This document shows positions 24,971-36,856 of a stretch of 64,000 bases of DNA, piece by piece. How positions within the stretch are numbered: position 1 is the first letter of the stretch; each line of letters begins with the position of its first letter. Origin of the DNA: Desmodus rotundus (lineage: Eukaryota > Chordata > Mammalia > Chiroptera > Phyllostomidae); contig NC_071392.1 in the NCBI RefSeq assembly GCF_022682495.2, positions 69,710,097 through 69,774,096 of the forward strand, read 5' to 3'. The translations under genes and the position numbers were made by a program. The notes beneath the pieces are model-generated. The model was not told where the DNA came from and searched no databases. It saw only the letters and a list, made by a program, of their open reading frames with translations.

Positions 24971-25349
24971 CAGTCTGCCCTCTATATCCAAGGTTCTGCA
25001 TAGGTGGAGTCAAACAACTGGGGACAGAAAACAGTCAGGGAAAACCATTACATTGTTGCTGATGTGTAGTATGTAAATTATAGGCTCACAATGGTTGCAT
25101 TGTACTGAACATACAGACTTTTTTCTTCTCTTCATTTCCTAAATAATACATTACGAAATCTTTTATATAGCATTAACATTGTATTATGCATTATAAGTAA
25201 TGTACAGATGATTTAAAGTATATGGGGGGATCGCTTAGGTTATATGCAAATACAATGCCATTTTACAAAAGGAACTTGGATATCATGGACTTTTGTATCC
25301 ACAGGGGGTCCTGGAACAAATTCCCCTTGGATACCAATGGATAAATGTA
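24971..25349 (+). mobile_element. Tigger-family DNA transposon (MER2-like)
   Basis: Begins CAGTCTGCCCTCTATATCCA and ends GGGGGTCCTGGAACAAATTC then CCTTGGATACCAATGG. The internal GATGATTTAAAGTATATGGG and TTATATGCAAATACAATGCC are typical of the MER2/Tigger non-autonomous derivatives. No transposase remains. Confidence 0.85.
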
Positions 25350-26829
25350 CATCACTCTTTGGATGGCAGCTAGAAAGAGATGTACAGTTCAGGCTAAGGC
25401 ACCTTTAAAAAAGACAACAACGTTATAGATGGAAGGATAGAAGATACCCACCTCTACTTATGTAGAAAGAAGACAGATAAAAGCCACAGGAAAAAGAAGG
25501 GATATACGGTGGAGTAAAATCCATCATAAAGGAAGAGGTGGGTAGAATTGGGGTCACTATCACAGGTGGAAGAGTCAGTCTTGAAGAGGAAGACACCTCA
25601 TATCCTTGATGCCGGAGAACAGGAGATACGGGTAACTGTGGAGGCGATAAGTTTTAGGTACAGAGCTAGAAAGCTGCATACTATGAGTACCATGCATACT
25701 ATGTTTACAAGGTTGAAAGGAAGTGCCTGCCCTCATTGTTTAAACTTAAGATCCAGTTCCTATGATAGCCTGATTTGAAAAGAGAACATTGTTCAAGGCT
25801 GAATCAAGTTTTTATTTTTATAAATGGGATTAGCTGTGACCATCCCTGACTGAGATTGCCCTTATCTATTATAACTCACCCTACAAAAATAAATTAAATT
25901 GAAATAAGGAAAGAAAGGATGGATGACTCATCGACAAAGACTGTGGGTCCAGGAAAGGTGCCACTTGTTTAGGTCACTGAACACCTTGGCAGAGGCTGAC
26001 AAATTGTCCGAGCTGGCAACGTTAGTTCCGACATAAGGGTGGAAAGCCAAAAGCAGAGCTCAGCATGACAGTGCTCCCCAGAGCTGTTTTACATGGACCA
26101 ATGCTTTCCCAGAACGCAACTCAGATTTAAAAGGGGAAGGGTGTTAAAGGAATGCAGGCTCAGAATCAATTCTGGAGGGAGAGAGCTCAGTGTCCTTAAG
26201 TGTCTTCATGGTTTGGCTGGAGTTGACAGAACGCCTGTCCTTTCCTCTGGTCACAGAGGCCCCGAGGGTTCTGCAAGCATTACTGTCACATTGCCACAGG
26301 TGTCCGAGGCACTCCTTGTGTTCTCACTTGACTTCTCACTTAGTTGGTTAGTTAGCTGAGTGTGTAAAGAGCAACTGGGACACTGCACAACACACTTTTC
26401 CTGGTTAAGTGAACTGATGGTACACACAGAACTTTAAAGCACTGTCAGGCATAAGCAAATACTGTCTTCATTTGCCTCTTCCAGTCAATAATCCTTGCAA
26501 CTCCTGTTTGTTATGTCCCCCAAACATCTTTTGATATATAGGAATTAATCTGTCAACATTGTCGTGAGCAAACTAATTGGTGTGAATGCAAATTACATAT
26601 TGTTGGGTTGTTGTCTTGAACAGGTAGTGAGATGGTGGGAGAAAAGTTAAGCAAATAAACAGACTAGAAATCCTCATTCATTTCAGACCAGAGGTGGTAA
26701 AGGCTATAGTGATTTGTAATCCTTACATAGTACTTAAAAGGGAATACGGTCTCAATACTTTGTGGTGTGTACATTACACAGGTTAAGCTAATGGTGTGGC
26801 GGGGGAGTGGTGGTAAAGACATCTAATTC

Positions 26830-28810
26830 GGGAGAGAACCAAGATGGCAGCGTAGGTAGACACACTGCACCTCCTCGCACAACCAGAACTGACAGAAAAT
26901 CCAACGGCAAGGAAGTCTGACACCAAGGAAATAAAAAATAAACATTCACCCAGACTGGTAGGAGGGGCGGAGATGGGCACTGGGATGGAGAGGACTCGCG
27001 TGGCTGTGGCAGGACCGAGACTGGCGGAGTGTGGGACGAATGGAACAGGCAGTCTGACCACTAGCAGACCCTGCGGCCCCACATTGGCGCACAGATAAAC
27101 CCAGAGGGCCGGACTCAGAGTGGCGGAGAGCGGGGCAGGCAGAGCTGCGGGTAGCACCTCGGGACCCCACATTCGTGCATAGGTAAACCAGGGGAACGGT
27201 GGGGAGCGAAGCAGACCGCACAACCCAGGGCTCCAGCTCGGGGAAATAAAGCCTCAAACCTCTGATTGAAAACGTCCATGGGGGTTGGGGCAGCAGCAGG
27301 AGAGACTCCCAGCCTCACAGGGGAGGTCGTTGGAGAGACCCACAGGGGCCTAGGGTGTGCACAAGCCCACCCACTCGGGAACCAGCACCAGAGGGGCCCA
27401 GTTTGATTGTGGGTAGCGGAGTGAAAATTGGGGTCCCGTGGAGAGTGGAGCAGGCGCCATTGCTCCCTCTTGGCCCCTCCCCCATGTACAACATCACAGC
27501 ACAGCAACCAGCGTTACCCTGCCCCGGGGAACACCTAAGGCTCCGCCCCTTAAAGTAACAGATGTTCCAAGACAAAAAAAAAAAAAAAAAGGCCCAAATG
27601 ACAGAACACTTCAAAGCTCCAGAAAAAATACAACTAAGCAAGGAAGAGATAGCCAACCTATCGGGTGCACGGTTCAAAACACTGGTTATCAAGACGCTCA
27701 CAGAATTGTTTGAATCTGTTCAAAAACCAGATGAAAAATGAAGCCTATGCTAAGAGAAACAAATGAAAATGGACAGGGAACCAATAGTGATGCGAAGGAA
27801 ACTGGGACTCAAATCAATGGTGTGGACCAGAAGGAAGAAGGAAACATCCAACCAGAAAAGAATGAAGAAACAAGAATTCGGAAAAATGAGAGGCTTAGGA
27901 ACCTCCAGGACATCTTGAAATGTTCCAACATCTGAATTATAGGGGTGCCAGAAGGAGAAGAGGAAGAACAAAAAATTGAAAACTTATTTGAACAAATAAT
28001 AAAGGAGAACTTCCCTAATCTGGCAAAGGAAACAGACTTCCAGGAATTCTAGGAAGCTCAGAGGGTCCCATAGAAGTTGGACCCAAGGAGGAACACACCA
28101 AGGCACATCATAATTACATTACCTAAGATTAAAGAGAAGGAGAGAATCTTAGAAGCAGCAAGAGAAAAGAACACAGTTACCTACAAAGGACTTCCCATAA
28201 GACTGTCAGCTGATTTCTCCAAGGAGACCTTACAGGCAAGAAGGATCTGGCAAGAAGTATTCAAAGTCATGAAAGGAAAGGACCTACATCCAAGATTACT
28301 GTATCCAGCAAAGCTATCATTTAGAATGGAAGGGAAGATAAAGTGCTTCTCAGATAAGTTAAAGAAGTTCATCATCACCAAGCCCTTATTACATGAAATG
28401 TTAAAGGGACTTACCTAAGAAAAAGAAGATCAAAAATAGGAACAGTAAAAATGACAGCAAACTCACAGTTATTAACGACCACACCTAAAACAAAAACAAG
28501 AGCAAACTAGGCAAACAACTAGAACAGGAACAGAACCATAGAGATGGAGATCACATGGAGGGTTGTCAATAAGGGAGTGGGAGGGGGAGAGGGGGGGCAG
28601 GTACAGAGAATAAGTAGCATAGATGATAAGTGGAAAATAGACAGGGGGAGGGTAAGAATAGTGTAGGAAATGTAGAAGCCAAAGAACTTATAAGTATGAT
28701 CCAAGGACATGAACTATAGGGGGGGAATTTGGGAGGGAGGGGGTGGGCAGGATGGAGTGGAGGGGGGAATGGGAGAACTGTAATAGCATAATCAATAAAT
28801 ATATTTAAAA
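26830..28810 (+). mobile_element. HAL1-like element (ORF1-only), copy 2, full length
   Basis: Flanked by a perfect 15-bp target-site duplication, AAAGACATCTAATTC at 26815-26829 and 28811-28825. The 5' end GGGAGAGAACCAAGATGGCA contains a YY1-type AAGATGGC box at 26841, as in full-length L1 promoters. Then follow a GC-rich 5' UTR of about 770 bp with a poly-A run at 27575-27590, ORF1 from 27598 to 28418, a G-rich 3' UTR and an AATAAATATATTTAAAA end. No ORF2 is present. Orientation is opposite to CADPS2. Confidence 0.92.
27598..28418 (+). pseudogene. ORF1 relic of HAL1-like copy 2
   Basis: Start MTEHFKAPEKIQLSKEEIAN at 27598, then a stop near 27740. The frame of the coiled-coil part is open at 27738-27935 and ends at TGA 27933-27935. 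Past that stop the RRM motif VPEGEEEEQKIENLFEQIIK is in frame, followed by stops near 28051 and 28072. The C-terminal domain is open at 28077-28418 (KEKERILEAAREK). A copy of this family at the right edge shares the last three stops. Confidence 0.85.
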
Positions 28811-30489
28811 AAAGACATCTAATTCAAAATGTTGATGAGAACATATTGATAAGAATAGTTTAAAATTAATATTTCAATTGCATATTAGGTGATGGGAATC
28901 AAAGTAATTTATTGCTATCAGAAAAAAAATATCCTCTTAGGTAATTTAAATAGTTCATTGACCATCTGAAAAATACTCATAGCTTTTCTTTATATAAAGT
29001 ACCAAAATAAATTTTAACTTGGTCTCTTCTGGACGATCACAGACACTAAATCAGTGTAGCTCAAAAAATGAGTTTTTACTCTATATAAACGTACTACACT
29101 ACAAACTAAAAACTTTTTACAGATTTATATGATTTTCTCAAATATTCTAATGAAAAAGACAAGTCACTCTTTGTTTTAGAGCTAGATATTGAATCAATCA
29201 ATCTGTCCCTAAATCATTAGGTGACTCAAAAGCAGACATGGACTCCTTTCTACACACACACACATTTTTAAGCGGAACAGATTTTATTTATTTATTATTC
29301 TTCACTCCATTGACAATGGAGTGCTAAATTAAAATGCCACCCAGATGGCAAACACACCCTAATGACGCAAGGACCGCCACAGTGCAACTTCTCCTCTCAG
29401 AGGAAGTCAGCAGCCAGCCAGCCCCCTGGGGCAGCATCTCCATCCTGCTCAGCTGAGACTGAAAGCGAGAGCACTGGGGGTTACACGGGGCACCGGCAAC
29501 CAGAGGGCCCAGACAGCCTCACTGCACAAAGACCTTGCCTGTTCATCCCACGCTACCTTTTGTTTAGGGCACTTCCATGTTCCTGGATGCACAATAAACC
29601 TACCAAGTACTAAATCTATGCAAAAGATCTCAGGTCAAGGCAAGCTCTAAGTTGTGGTTCTCGCTTCTTTTATTGTAAGTCACTATATGATATGTCATTT
29701 TCAGGAGAAAGATGGGACTGTTATTTAGATGTATTATGGTTATTGTTGTCTATAAGACATTCCTCAAATTGAAGAAAAAACTGTTTCTTCTTTAAAAATA
29801 ACAGCATCAACCAGCATGTGATTAAAAAATCAATTAGGAAAATGAAGTTTCAGTATTATTTTAAGTTTTAGATAACAAACAAAAAGGATCTTACTATCAC
29901 ATAAATAGTACAGTTAATGATTAAATTAAACCAAAGAAGAAAACTAGTTGATTTTATGACAGTGTAAATCTCAAGCATTTCATAAAATTAAAAAAAGAAC
30001 TTTCTAGAAATTTTATGCTCTAAAAATAAACTATCTGTTTTCATAAAACACATGCAAATAGTTCCCAAAAAAGGAAAGAAGGCACTTAAACAAAGTTAAT
30101 TTGTTCTATTTCATCTATTTCAAAGTTGTAAAATCCCTTTATGCTGCAAATTTATGTTGCCAATGGAGAATTTGAAGAATTCCCAAGGATGAAAAAGAAT
30201 CATGACTCAAAACTGAGCAACATGTTGAATCACAAAAACTGAAACAGGTTAAATTAGTATATATTGTTAATGCAACTGTGATCTGTAACCTCTGCCTTTT
30301 GCCCTTTCCCCAACAACATGAAATCCTAGTTTAATTTTTTCTATCTTTTCCATCTTGTTATTTTTAAGTGGTTAGTTTTTCCTCTTTTACTGTTAATTAT
30401 TCAGTGACTGGTTTGAATGACCCTTTGCAAGCCAGCTTGCCAGTTTACAGATGTTCTCTCTGCTATAAATAGCGTGATCGCTTTTTGTG

Positions 30490-30725
30490 CCATATCCTGA
30501 CTCATTTATTCAATAAATATTTATCGAGTACTAAATATGTGCCAGGCACTTTTCTTGGCACTGGAGACATAGCAGTTATTAAAATCCAAAAGCCCTGCTC
30601 TTGTGGGGCTAACATTCTAGGCCAACAGTTGCATGAATGAACTATATCATACGTTAACTCATAAGTGATATAGAGAAAAATAAAGCAGGGAAGAGGGAGA
30701 GACACTCTGAGTTGGGGGTGTCTCA
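30490..30725 (-). repeat. L2 LINE 3' fragment
   Basis: AATAAATATTTATCGAGTAC, TATGTGCCAGGCACTTTTCT, TGGGGCTAACATTCTAG and AAAATAAAGCAGGGAAGAGG are the complement of the L2 3' region. Confidence 0.8.
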
Positions 30726-30824
30726 ATTAAAATGTTGCACATTTTAATCTTTCAACACCTGACACTGAAGATATGTGGGGAAAAATGTAAAGATTCAGAT
30801 TCTAGAGTCCAACTCAGCCTTTCA

Positions 30825-31110
30825 CTAGGAGGCTGTGCTGCCCAATTCAGCAGCCACTAGCCACACATGGCAGATGGGCTGTGAGAGTAAAATACGCAGC
30901 AGATTTCAGAGACGGCCTATGAAAACAAGTAATATTAAGTATTTCCATAATTCTGTATATTGAATACATTTTACAATGATAACATTTGGGATACATTGGG
31001 TTAAATAAACTACCTTGTTAAAATTAATTTCACTTATTTCTTTTTACCTCTTTAATGTGATAACCAGAAAATTTTAAGTTACCCATATAGCTTCTGTCAA
31101 TTTCTGCAGA
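30825..31110 (-). mobile_element. hAT-type DNA transposon relic
   Basis: TGCCCAATTCAGCAGCCACT and AGCCACACATGGCAGATGGG, then ATACATTGGGTTAAATAAAC and AATTAATTTCACTTATTTCT, belong to a mammalian hAT family that begins GCTGTCCAATA. The exact name is not assigned. Confidence 0.65.
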
Positions 31111-31224
31111 GACCTCCGTTCCAGAATCCTTTCAGCTGCATTTTAACTGAGTGTGAATTTAACTATACAAGCTTACCAAGAAAGGGGACAGAGGAAGAAA
31201 TAGGAAAATAAGAAGATAGCTCTA

Positions 31225-31395
31225 TTATGACATAACAGGCAGTGGTTCTAATCTCCCACTAATCAGCTATGTGGCCAGCTGGTCTAGTAACCTCTCTGCT
31301 TCAGATTCCTGAAAAAGTAGTAATAATAATGGTATTTATTATAAACAGTTGTAGGGAATGAATGACTACATATATAGTGCACATAAGGGTTGATT
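31225..31395 (+). repeat. MIR SINE relic
   Basis: CACTAATCAGCTATGTGGCC, AACCTCTCTGCTTCAGATTC and AGTAGTAATAATAATGGTAT match the MIR plus strand. Confidence 0.75.
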
Positions 31396-31494
31396 AAATA
31401 TTATTTTTGGAAAAAAAAGGACTTTTGTGATATGGCTGGGTGTTTTTTAAAAAAATGCCACTGCTTCCAATGAGAGCCTGGGAGGCAGGGCTGC

Positions 31495-31680
31495 CAGCGG
31501 AGAGAGCATAAAGGGGGAGTGTCTGGGAGATGTGGGTGCGAATCTCAGGCATGTTGAATTTTAACAGCAAAAGGACAAACTTGTGCAAGTTGCTAACTTT
31601 TTCTGAAGTCTCAGTTAATTTTGTAAAATACCTATTTTGAAGAGTTCTCTAAGGAACTGCTGCAGCAATATAAATACAAA
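31495..31680 (+). repeat. MIR SINE relic
   Basis: GAGAGAGCATAAAGGGG, CTTGTGCAAGTTGCTAACTT and GTCTCAGTTAATTTTGTAAA follow MIR order, close to the previous copy. Confidence 0.65.
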
Positions 31681-32264
31681 TACTTTGGGGCAAGAGGCAG
31701 TCAACAGATCACAAAATGATGACAAATCTTAGGCACAATTTTACTCTTTTCTACAAACTAACAATGGAGAATGATTATAATGCTCAGGAGAGTGCCATTT
31801 GAAAGTCTTAAAAAGCATTTTCACTCTTACACATGGAATTGATATTCTCAATTTTAAAAACACCCCCAAAATATTGCTAAGTAACCTTGTTAACTTGCAA
31901 CCAAATGCAACCACAGGAATATAACCACATATCTTAAAAACCTCTCTTCTGTTACTTAAGAACATCATTCAATTGAGATTAGCTTTTCCCTCCATCCACT
32001 TAAATTACTGAGACTACACCGATTTTTTTCTCCCCTAGGCAAGCATTTACTTTTTAAAAGATGTTTTTTCTAGAGTCGGGCTGTGCAGTTGGGCCGTGGT
32101 GTGGATGGTTACGTACGGGTGAGGTGAGGTTCCTGGTGACAGCAAGCTTCCTTTCCTGGCCTCTTAACGGGAACAGGGCAACAACCGCTGCCCCATCCTT
32201 CATGAAGGTGGCTGCAACCCCTCTGTATCCCACAGGGGGAGGAGCAGGGCCTCTGCAGATGGGG

Positions 32265-32400
32265 ATCAGGACACCTGACGTTGCTCCCAGCTGGCCTGCT
32301 AATTTACTCTCTGGCAGTGGGAAAGCCTCTAACAACACTGGGCTTCTGTGCAAACTATAAAACAGAAATGCTGTGAGGGATAAATACTGTAAGAGGTTTT
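32265..32400 (+). repeat. MIR SINE relic
   Basis: CTCTGGCAGTGGGAAAGCCT, GGCTTCTGTGCAAACTATAA and GCTGTGAGGGATAAATACTG resemble the MIR body. Confidence 0.5.
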
Positions 32401-32836
32401 GGAAAAGTTTGTTTAAGAGCACGGGGCTGTTGCTCTCACAATGGGCTGTCATAAAAGGGACGGGCAGTCTCAGGTGCTTTCTAGTCTATTTTTCCTAAAG
32501 TGGACTCTAGCGATCACTGTAGGTGTGTTCTTTCCCCTCTGCCTGGCTCCGAGTCTTTTGTTCCTATTTCTCGGGTCAAATACTGAAAGAGAATTGAAGA
32601 ACATAGGAAAAAGAGAAAGAAACAAAGCCCTTAATAGAAGACTTTGGTTAAAAACGACCCAAGCAAACTTGTCTATAACAGTGCATGCAAAATGCGACTA
32701 AGACAAGTAAACTAGGACCAGGTAGGCTCGTCACTGGTCTCCCCCTCCATTGTTTTCAGATGAAATTAACTAACCTCTTGTCTTTCTCCAAAGTACTAAG
32801 TACCTGCTTGTGTCCTGGCATAGTCCTAGTTGCTGG

Positions 32837-33960
32837 TGTAACGGGGTACTGAGTAGGGGTCCCAAGAAATAGGAGAAAATCCCCAAACCTTTGATTGGGG
32901 GGGGAAGTGTTTAAGATACTTTGCATAACAATGGCAAGTTAATAGCTGTGCCTTTCTTGAATGAGAGGGCTGCCACCCAGGGCAGAAAGTGTATGTGTCT
33001 TTAAGAGCATACAGTGACTCGTGGCACAGCCAGAGGAGGTGGATGACCACCCCAGATGTCTGTGCGTCATGGGGAACTCTTGCCCTGACTAAAGATGGCA
33101 GCTGAAAGAAGGTGAAAGATACAGGTGGAACTGGAAAAAGTGGCACATCATAGGAGGGGCTGGCTATGAGGTCACAAAGGAAGTTCCAAGCATTTAAAAT
33201 GAGGGTGGGCTGAAAGACAGGGGGAGTTCACCACAAGAAGTAGCCCTGTGGCCTGAAAAGGTGTAGGACAGGGTCTGGTCCGTCATGTGGTCTGCTGTGT
33301 AGGAAAGGGTCTGCTACCAGGTCTGGTGTAGGAGAGGAGACCCGCTGGGAAGCCTGCCTAAGGAAGATGGCGGCAGAGCTGCTGGAGCTGTGTGGGGACC
33401 TGCCTAACCAAACACGGACTCGTGGGAGATGCTTGGAGCTAAACTGTGGCCTGGAACGCTGAGTTACAGACTTCCGCTTCTCCGAAGGACGTATGGAGAA
33501 AGGACGTAAGAGAGTGGTCTCTTGGGATTGTGTGTCCCTCGGACTCCACGATGATCCAGTGTAACGTGACACGTTTCCCTGGACCACTACATGGAGGCTG
33601 AAAACAACGTACCCCAGGCCCTGAAGGAGAGAACTCCTAAGAGAGGATGGTGACTCTGGAACCCACAAGAGCACCTTCCAGAGAAGACGGAGATCCATTT
33701 GCACAGCTGACTTAAGAACAGATAAGGATACAGGGAACTTCTGGGCATGGTTTTGGCTTATAGCATTTTGGGGAACAAGGGAAGTGCTGGGTCTCATGGG
33801 AGAACAGGGCTCTGAGCAGGAGTGCTTTCAGCACCCCCGCTCTCCATCCCCCGGAGGCTAGAATCCTGTAAATAAAAACCTGTTTCCTTCAATACTAATT
33901 GTTGGGTCATGTGTCAAGGTGCCACGTGGCTGAGCCCCAGTTTTCTCTGTTATATTGGCA
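32837..33960 (+). mobile_element. Solo-LTR-like element, copy 1 (about 1.1 kb)
   Basis: Starts TGTAACGGGGTACTGAGTAG and ends TTATATTGGCA, a TG...CA pair. It is alignable along its length with 43475-44676, so the unit is a dispersed repeat. A polyadenylation signal AATAAA lies at about 33870, followed by ACTAATTGTTGGGTC, giving plus orientation and a plausible R/U5. No internal retroviral sequence flanks it. Clear target-site duplications were not found here. An old endogenous-retrovirus LTR is the best reading; another long repeat type is possible. Confidence 0.65.
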
Positions 33961-34084
33961 ATGCAACAGTAACCTTGGACGACAAATTCAGTAAAGACCT
34001 TGCCTTCAAGGAGCTGAAGAGGAGATAGGTAGGATAAACAGGCACGGCAGAAGCCTTAGTTGTAACTAAGATAATTACTTTATC

Positions 34085-35424
34085 TTATTCAGGCTATACA
34101 CATCTTTATACACTAGAAAAAAAGCAACAAAACCTTTCAAAATTTAGAGACCCAGAGAACTCTTTCCCAGCAATTTCTTGATTTGGGATTTCATAACCTC
34201 TGCTCATTCTTGTGATAACCACTTTCAAAGTTAAGAGTTGCTTATTTTTTATTTAATAGCATTTATGCTTTTTCACTCTCATGTTATTTTTCAGGAGTGA
34301 TAAAGGAAAAATGGTTCTCTTTTTCTAGTTATAAGAGCCCTTCAAACACTGGTGGGAGCTTCCAAATAAAATTAGTGTCCATGCTTAAAACATAATGCAT
34401 AACATTAATACGGCCTCAGGTGTTTCACTTTAAATTCATTTAAAAAACCAGTGCTGAACTTTTACAGAGATAAATGTCCTATATTTTTCCTACAAAGCAT
34501 TAGCAATAGTTCTTATAAAATCAAAGTATTTTCACTGCCTTAGCTTAAGTGATCTAGTGGGAGCCCTGAAAAGAAAAGAGCTGTTCATAGTATCAAAACA
34601 CAACAGCACCACATTAGAAATAATGGCACATGCATGCACAAACATCAGTTACCTGTTTCCTTTTCTGCTGGGCCTAAAACATAAGAAAAGACAATTTAGG
34701 AGAAAAGCGAACTCTGCCCATGCTCACATAATACCAAAGGCTAATCAAGCCAAGAACTTATATTTGACTTAGTTCTTGGTCTGATCCTAAGCATAAAACA
34801 AAGACTATTTTTTAAGATACAAAAAAGAGGTAATATTGTAAAAAGCATGGAAGTTTTTCTCATCTAATATGTATGCACCTTGTCATTTTTTAAAATGAGA
34901 CTGCTCAGTAGTCCTATCTGACTAGATTTCTATGGTTCCATTATCTAGAATATTCTTATACTGGACTAGAGATGAGAGGGTGACTCCAGAAAGGGAAAAG
35001 GTGGGACTACTGGCCACTGTGGTCCTATTGGCTCAGCTCACTGACCACTTGATCCTATTAGAACCTGTCCTCTAACGCAGGATTGTTTCAGTGCATGGCC
35101 CAGAAGAGTAACTACACCTTTCTGATCACCAGTGTTGCCACGTCTGTCTATCTAGCTGATTAATGAAAAAGCCCATGTTTGTATACAAATAAGATTCTCC
35201 ATTTGTCCATATTACAAGGTACTCTATGACTAAGAATTAGAGATAAACTATATATATATACAAACACACACACTGCATATTTTTTTCAGTATTCTTGGAT
35301 AAGGTAGAAGTCAAAACAATGAACTAAAATAGTTAAGAACAAAAAGATTCTCTTTTTTTTTTGGATAGGGTTCATAATATTTAGATAAAGCAACATTGTG
35401 TTTATTCAGGCTATACACATCTTT
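34085..35424 (+). repeat. Isolated 23-bp direct repeat pair
   Basis: A 23-bp word starting TTATTCAGGCTATACACATC and ending TTT is exact at 34085-34107 and 35402-35424, in otherwise unlike AT-rich intron. Both are followed or preceded by AAACCTTTCAAA-type sequence in opposite orientations. Origin unknown. Confidence 0.6.
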
Positions 35425-36687
35425 TTCTTTGCCAGATTTGAAAGGTTTTAATGTGTCTATTTTTATATTAATTCTTTCAATCCATGTACACAACACCCAC
35501 TATTCCCAAAACATGAAAACTGTTTGAATGAGTATTCAAAATGTGAAAACCAATCTGTTTATCTTCCACTTTCCCCAAATGATCTAATATTCATTGCTTG
35601 TGCTTTAACGCAACATGATATCATAATTAATGATGTTAAACTGGTAACTAAGGAGTTTCATGTTGTTGCTCTTGTGATATAATATTGGTTGCTATAGTGA
35701 TGGGATGGCTTTTTTGTTAATCACTCAGGAGGATGGTTATCACACGCTTGTTACAAAGATTGATCAGATTTGGAGAGAGAAAATGATAAAACACAGCCCA
35801 TTATAATCTTTTTCATTGTCCCGATTTTGATGAAACTATCATAATAGCAACTCATTTAAAAATTTATGTACAGTTTAATATTAAACGTTACTAAAATTTT
35901 CAATGGATGATTTAACTTTTACTTTTAGAGATAAATATTTAACATTGCAAAGTTTTTTCCTCCCTAAGTTAATACTACATGTATTGCACACGATAGATTT
36001 ATAATTAGAGCAAAAAATTTAAGGTCCTTTCTATTACTTTTAATTATATCAAAAGATTTTTGAGTGAAAACTGTGTGACTTTGCCAAAATTTTAAAGCTA
36101 CTTATTTCTAAACATCTTGAATCTCAGTATCCTTAATGAATAAAACCTGAAGAGAAAAAAATGTACAGTTTTCTCTAGAGATGTAATCTTCCAAATGCAT
36201 CAATATATTATAAGCAATTAAAAGTTGCAAGGAATTCTCTATCAGTTTATTTTAGCCCTCGTGATAATCAACAAGTTTCTTCCTTCTCTGAGTGACAATA
36301 CAGAATGGAAAATACAATTATGTAATACTACACTATTACTGATGAGGAAAGAACACACTGTCCAAGTTTAAATGCTAGACATACTTACAGTAATGTCAAA
36401 AATACAACCCACGGAAACACCTTTTGGCTTCTCAAAATCTCAAAATAAGAACAAAGGACAACTTAAGCACGAATCCTGGGTCTTTCATTCAAGCAGAGTC
36501 CCAGGAGGCATATTAAAGCAATGAATAGGAAAAAGCTCTTCGGTTCACCAGCTGAGATTTTAATGAGACATTTCCCTTTGCCATGGTACAGGTTTGTTCA
36601 GGAAACGAAAGGGCTTCTCACAGAAAATTCAGTTAATAGGCATTGTTGGCTCTCACTGCCGTGTCGGCAACTGCTCACTGCACTGAC

Positions 36688-36811
36688 CTTCTATTTTGGC
36701 ATATTCTGTGAGCCTGGTGTAATTGATCAAGGCAGCTTTCTCCAGACATTTTCTGACCACTTTTTTCACCTCTTCTGCTGGTACAGGAGTGGCGATGTCT
36801 TTCATTAAAAC
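36688..36811 (-). CDS. CADPS2: CADPS2 coding exon C (internal, 124 nt)
   Basis: The exon begins in phase 0 at base 36811 after a CTCTAG acceptor and ends at 36688 before a GTCAGT donor, leaving one base of a Glu codon. It encodes 41 residues starting [20 protein letters not shown] and ending [12 protein letters not shown]. From memory CADPS has VTPVPQEE and SEYAKIE here, so the ATPVPAEE and TEYAKIE forms favour CADPS2. The residues are part of the helical C-terminal half that leads into the MUN/MHD1 region, which acts in SNARE-dependent vesicle priming. Unusually, the polypyrimidine tract is an almost pure CT microsatellite abutting the splice site (see separate entry). No disabling change is seen. 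Confidence 0.9.
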
Positions 36812-36812
36812 C

Positions 36813-36850
<38 letters not shown>

Positions 36851-36856
36851 GAGAGA
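36813..36856 (-). promoter_or_regulatory. 3' splice site of exon C with (CT)n polypyrimidine tract
   Basis: On the plus strand this is a (GA)n run with one interruption (GAGACAGAG). On the gene strand it is about 40 bases of alternating CT running straight into the acceptor AG at 36813-36812. It therefore serves both as a microsatellite and as the polypyrimidine tract of a coding exon. Length changes here would alter U2AF and PTB binding; that effect is inference. Confidence 0.85.

Larger units (their letters stand above)
10220..36687 (-). other. CADPS2: CADPS2 intron between exons C and D (26.5 kb)
   Basis: Phase 1/2 intron, GTCAGT to ATATAG on the minus strand. It holds two HAL1-like elements, a mariner, a MITE, MER5-like, VES, L1, Tigger, L2, hAT and MIR relics and a solo-LTR-like element, each listed separately. 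Stretches with no recognisable content: 10220-11960, 12160-13500, 14460-15286, 17740-19320, 19690-21100, 21615-23480, 25350-26815, 28830-30480 and 33965-36687. The patch at 29340-29610 is GC-richer than its surroundings without an identifiable source. Confidence 0.85.

Noticed and set aside
33228..33797. 189-codon minus-strand ORF
   Set aside because: It lies antisense within an LTR-like repeat. No known domain is visible, and the other copy differs in start and end. Kept only as a low-interest finding.
10220..36687. An alternative CADPS2 exon homologous to the extra exon of CADPS
   Set aside because: I looked on the minus strand for a match to the paralogue's segment and found none; exons C and D join in phase without it.
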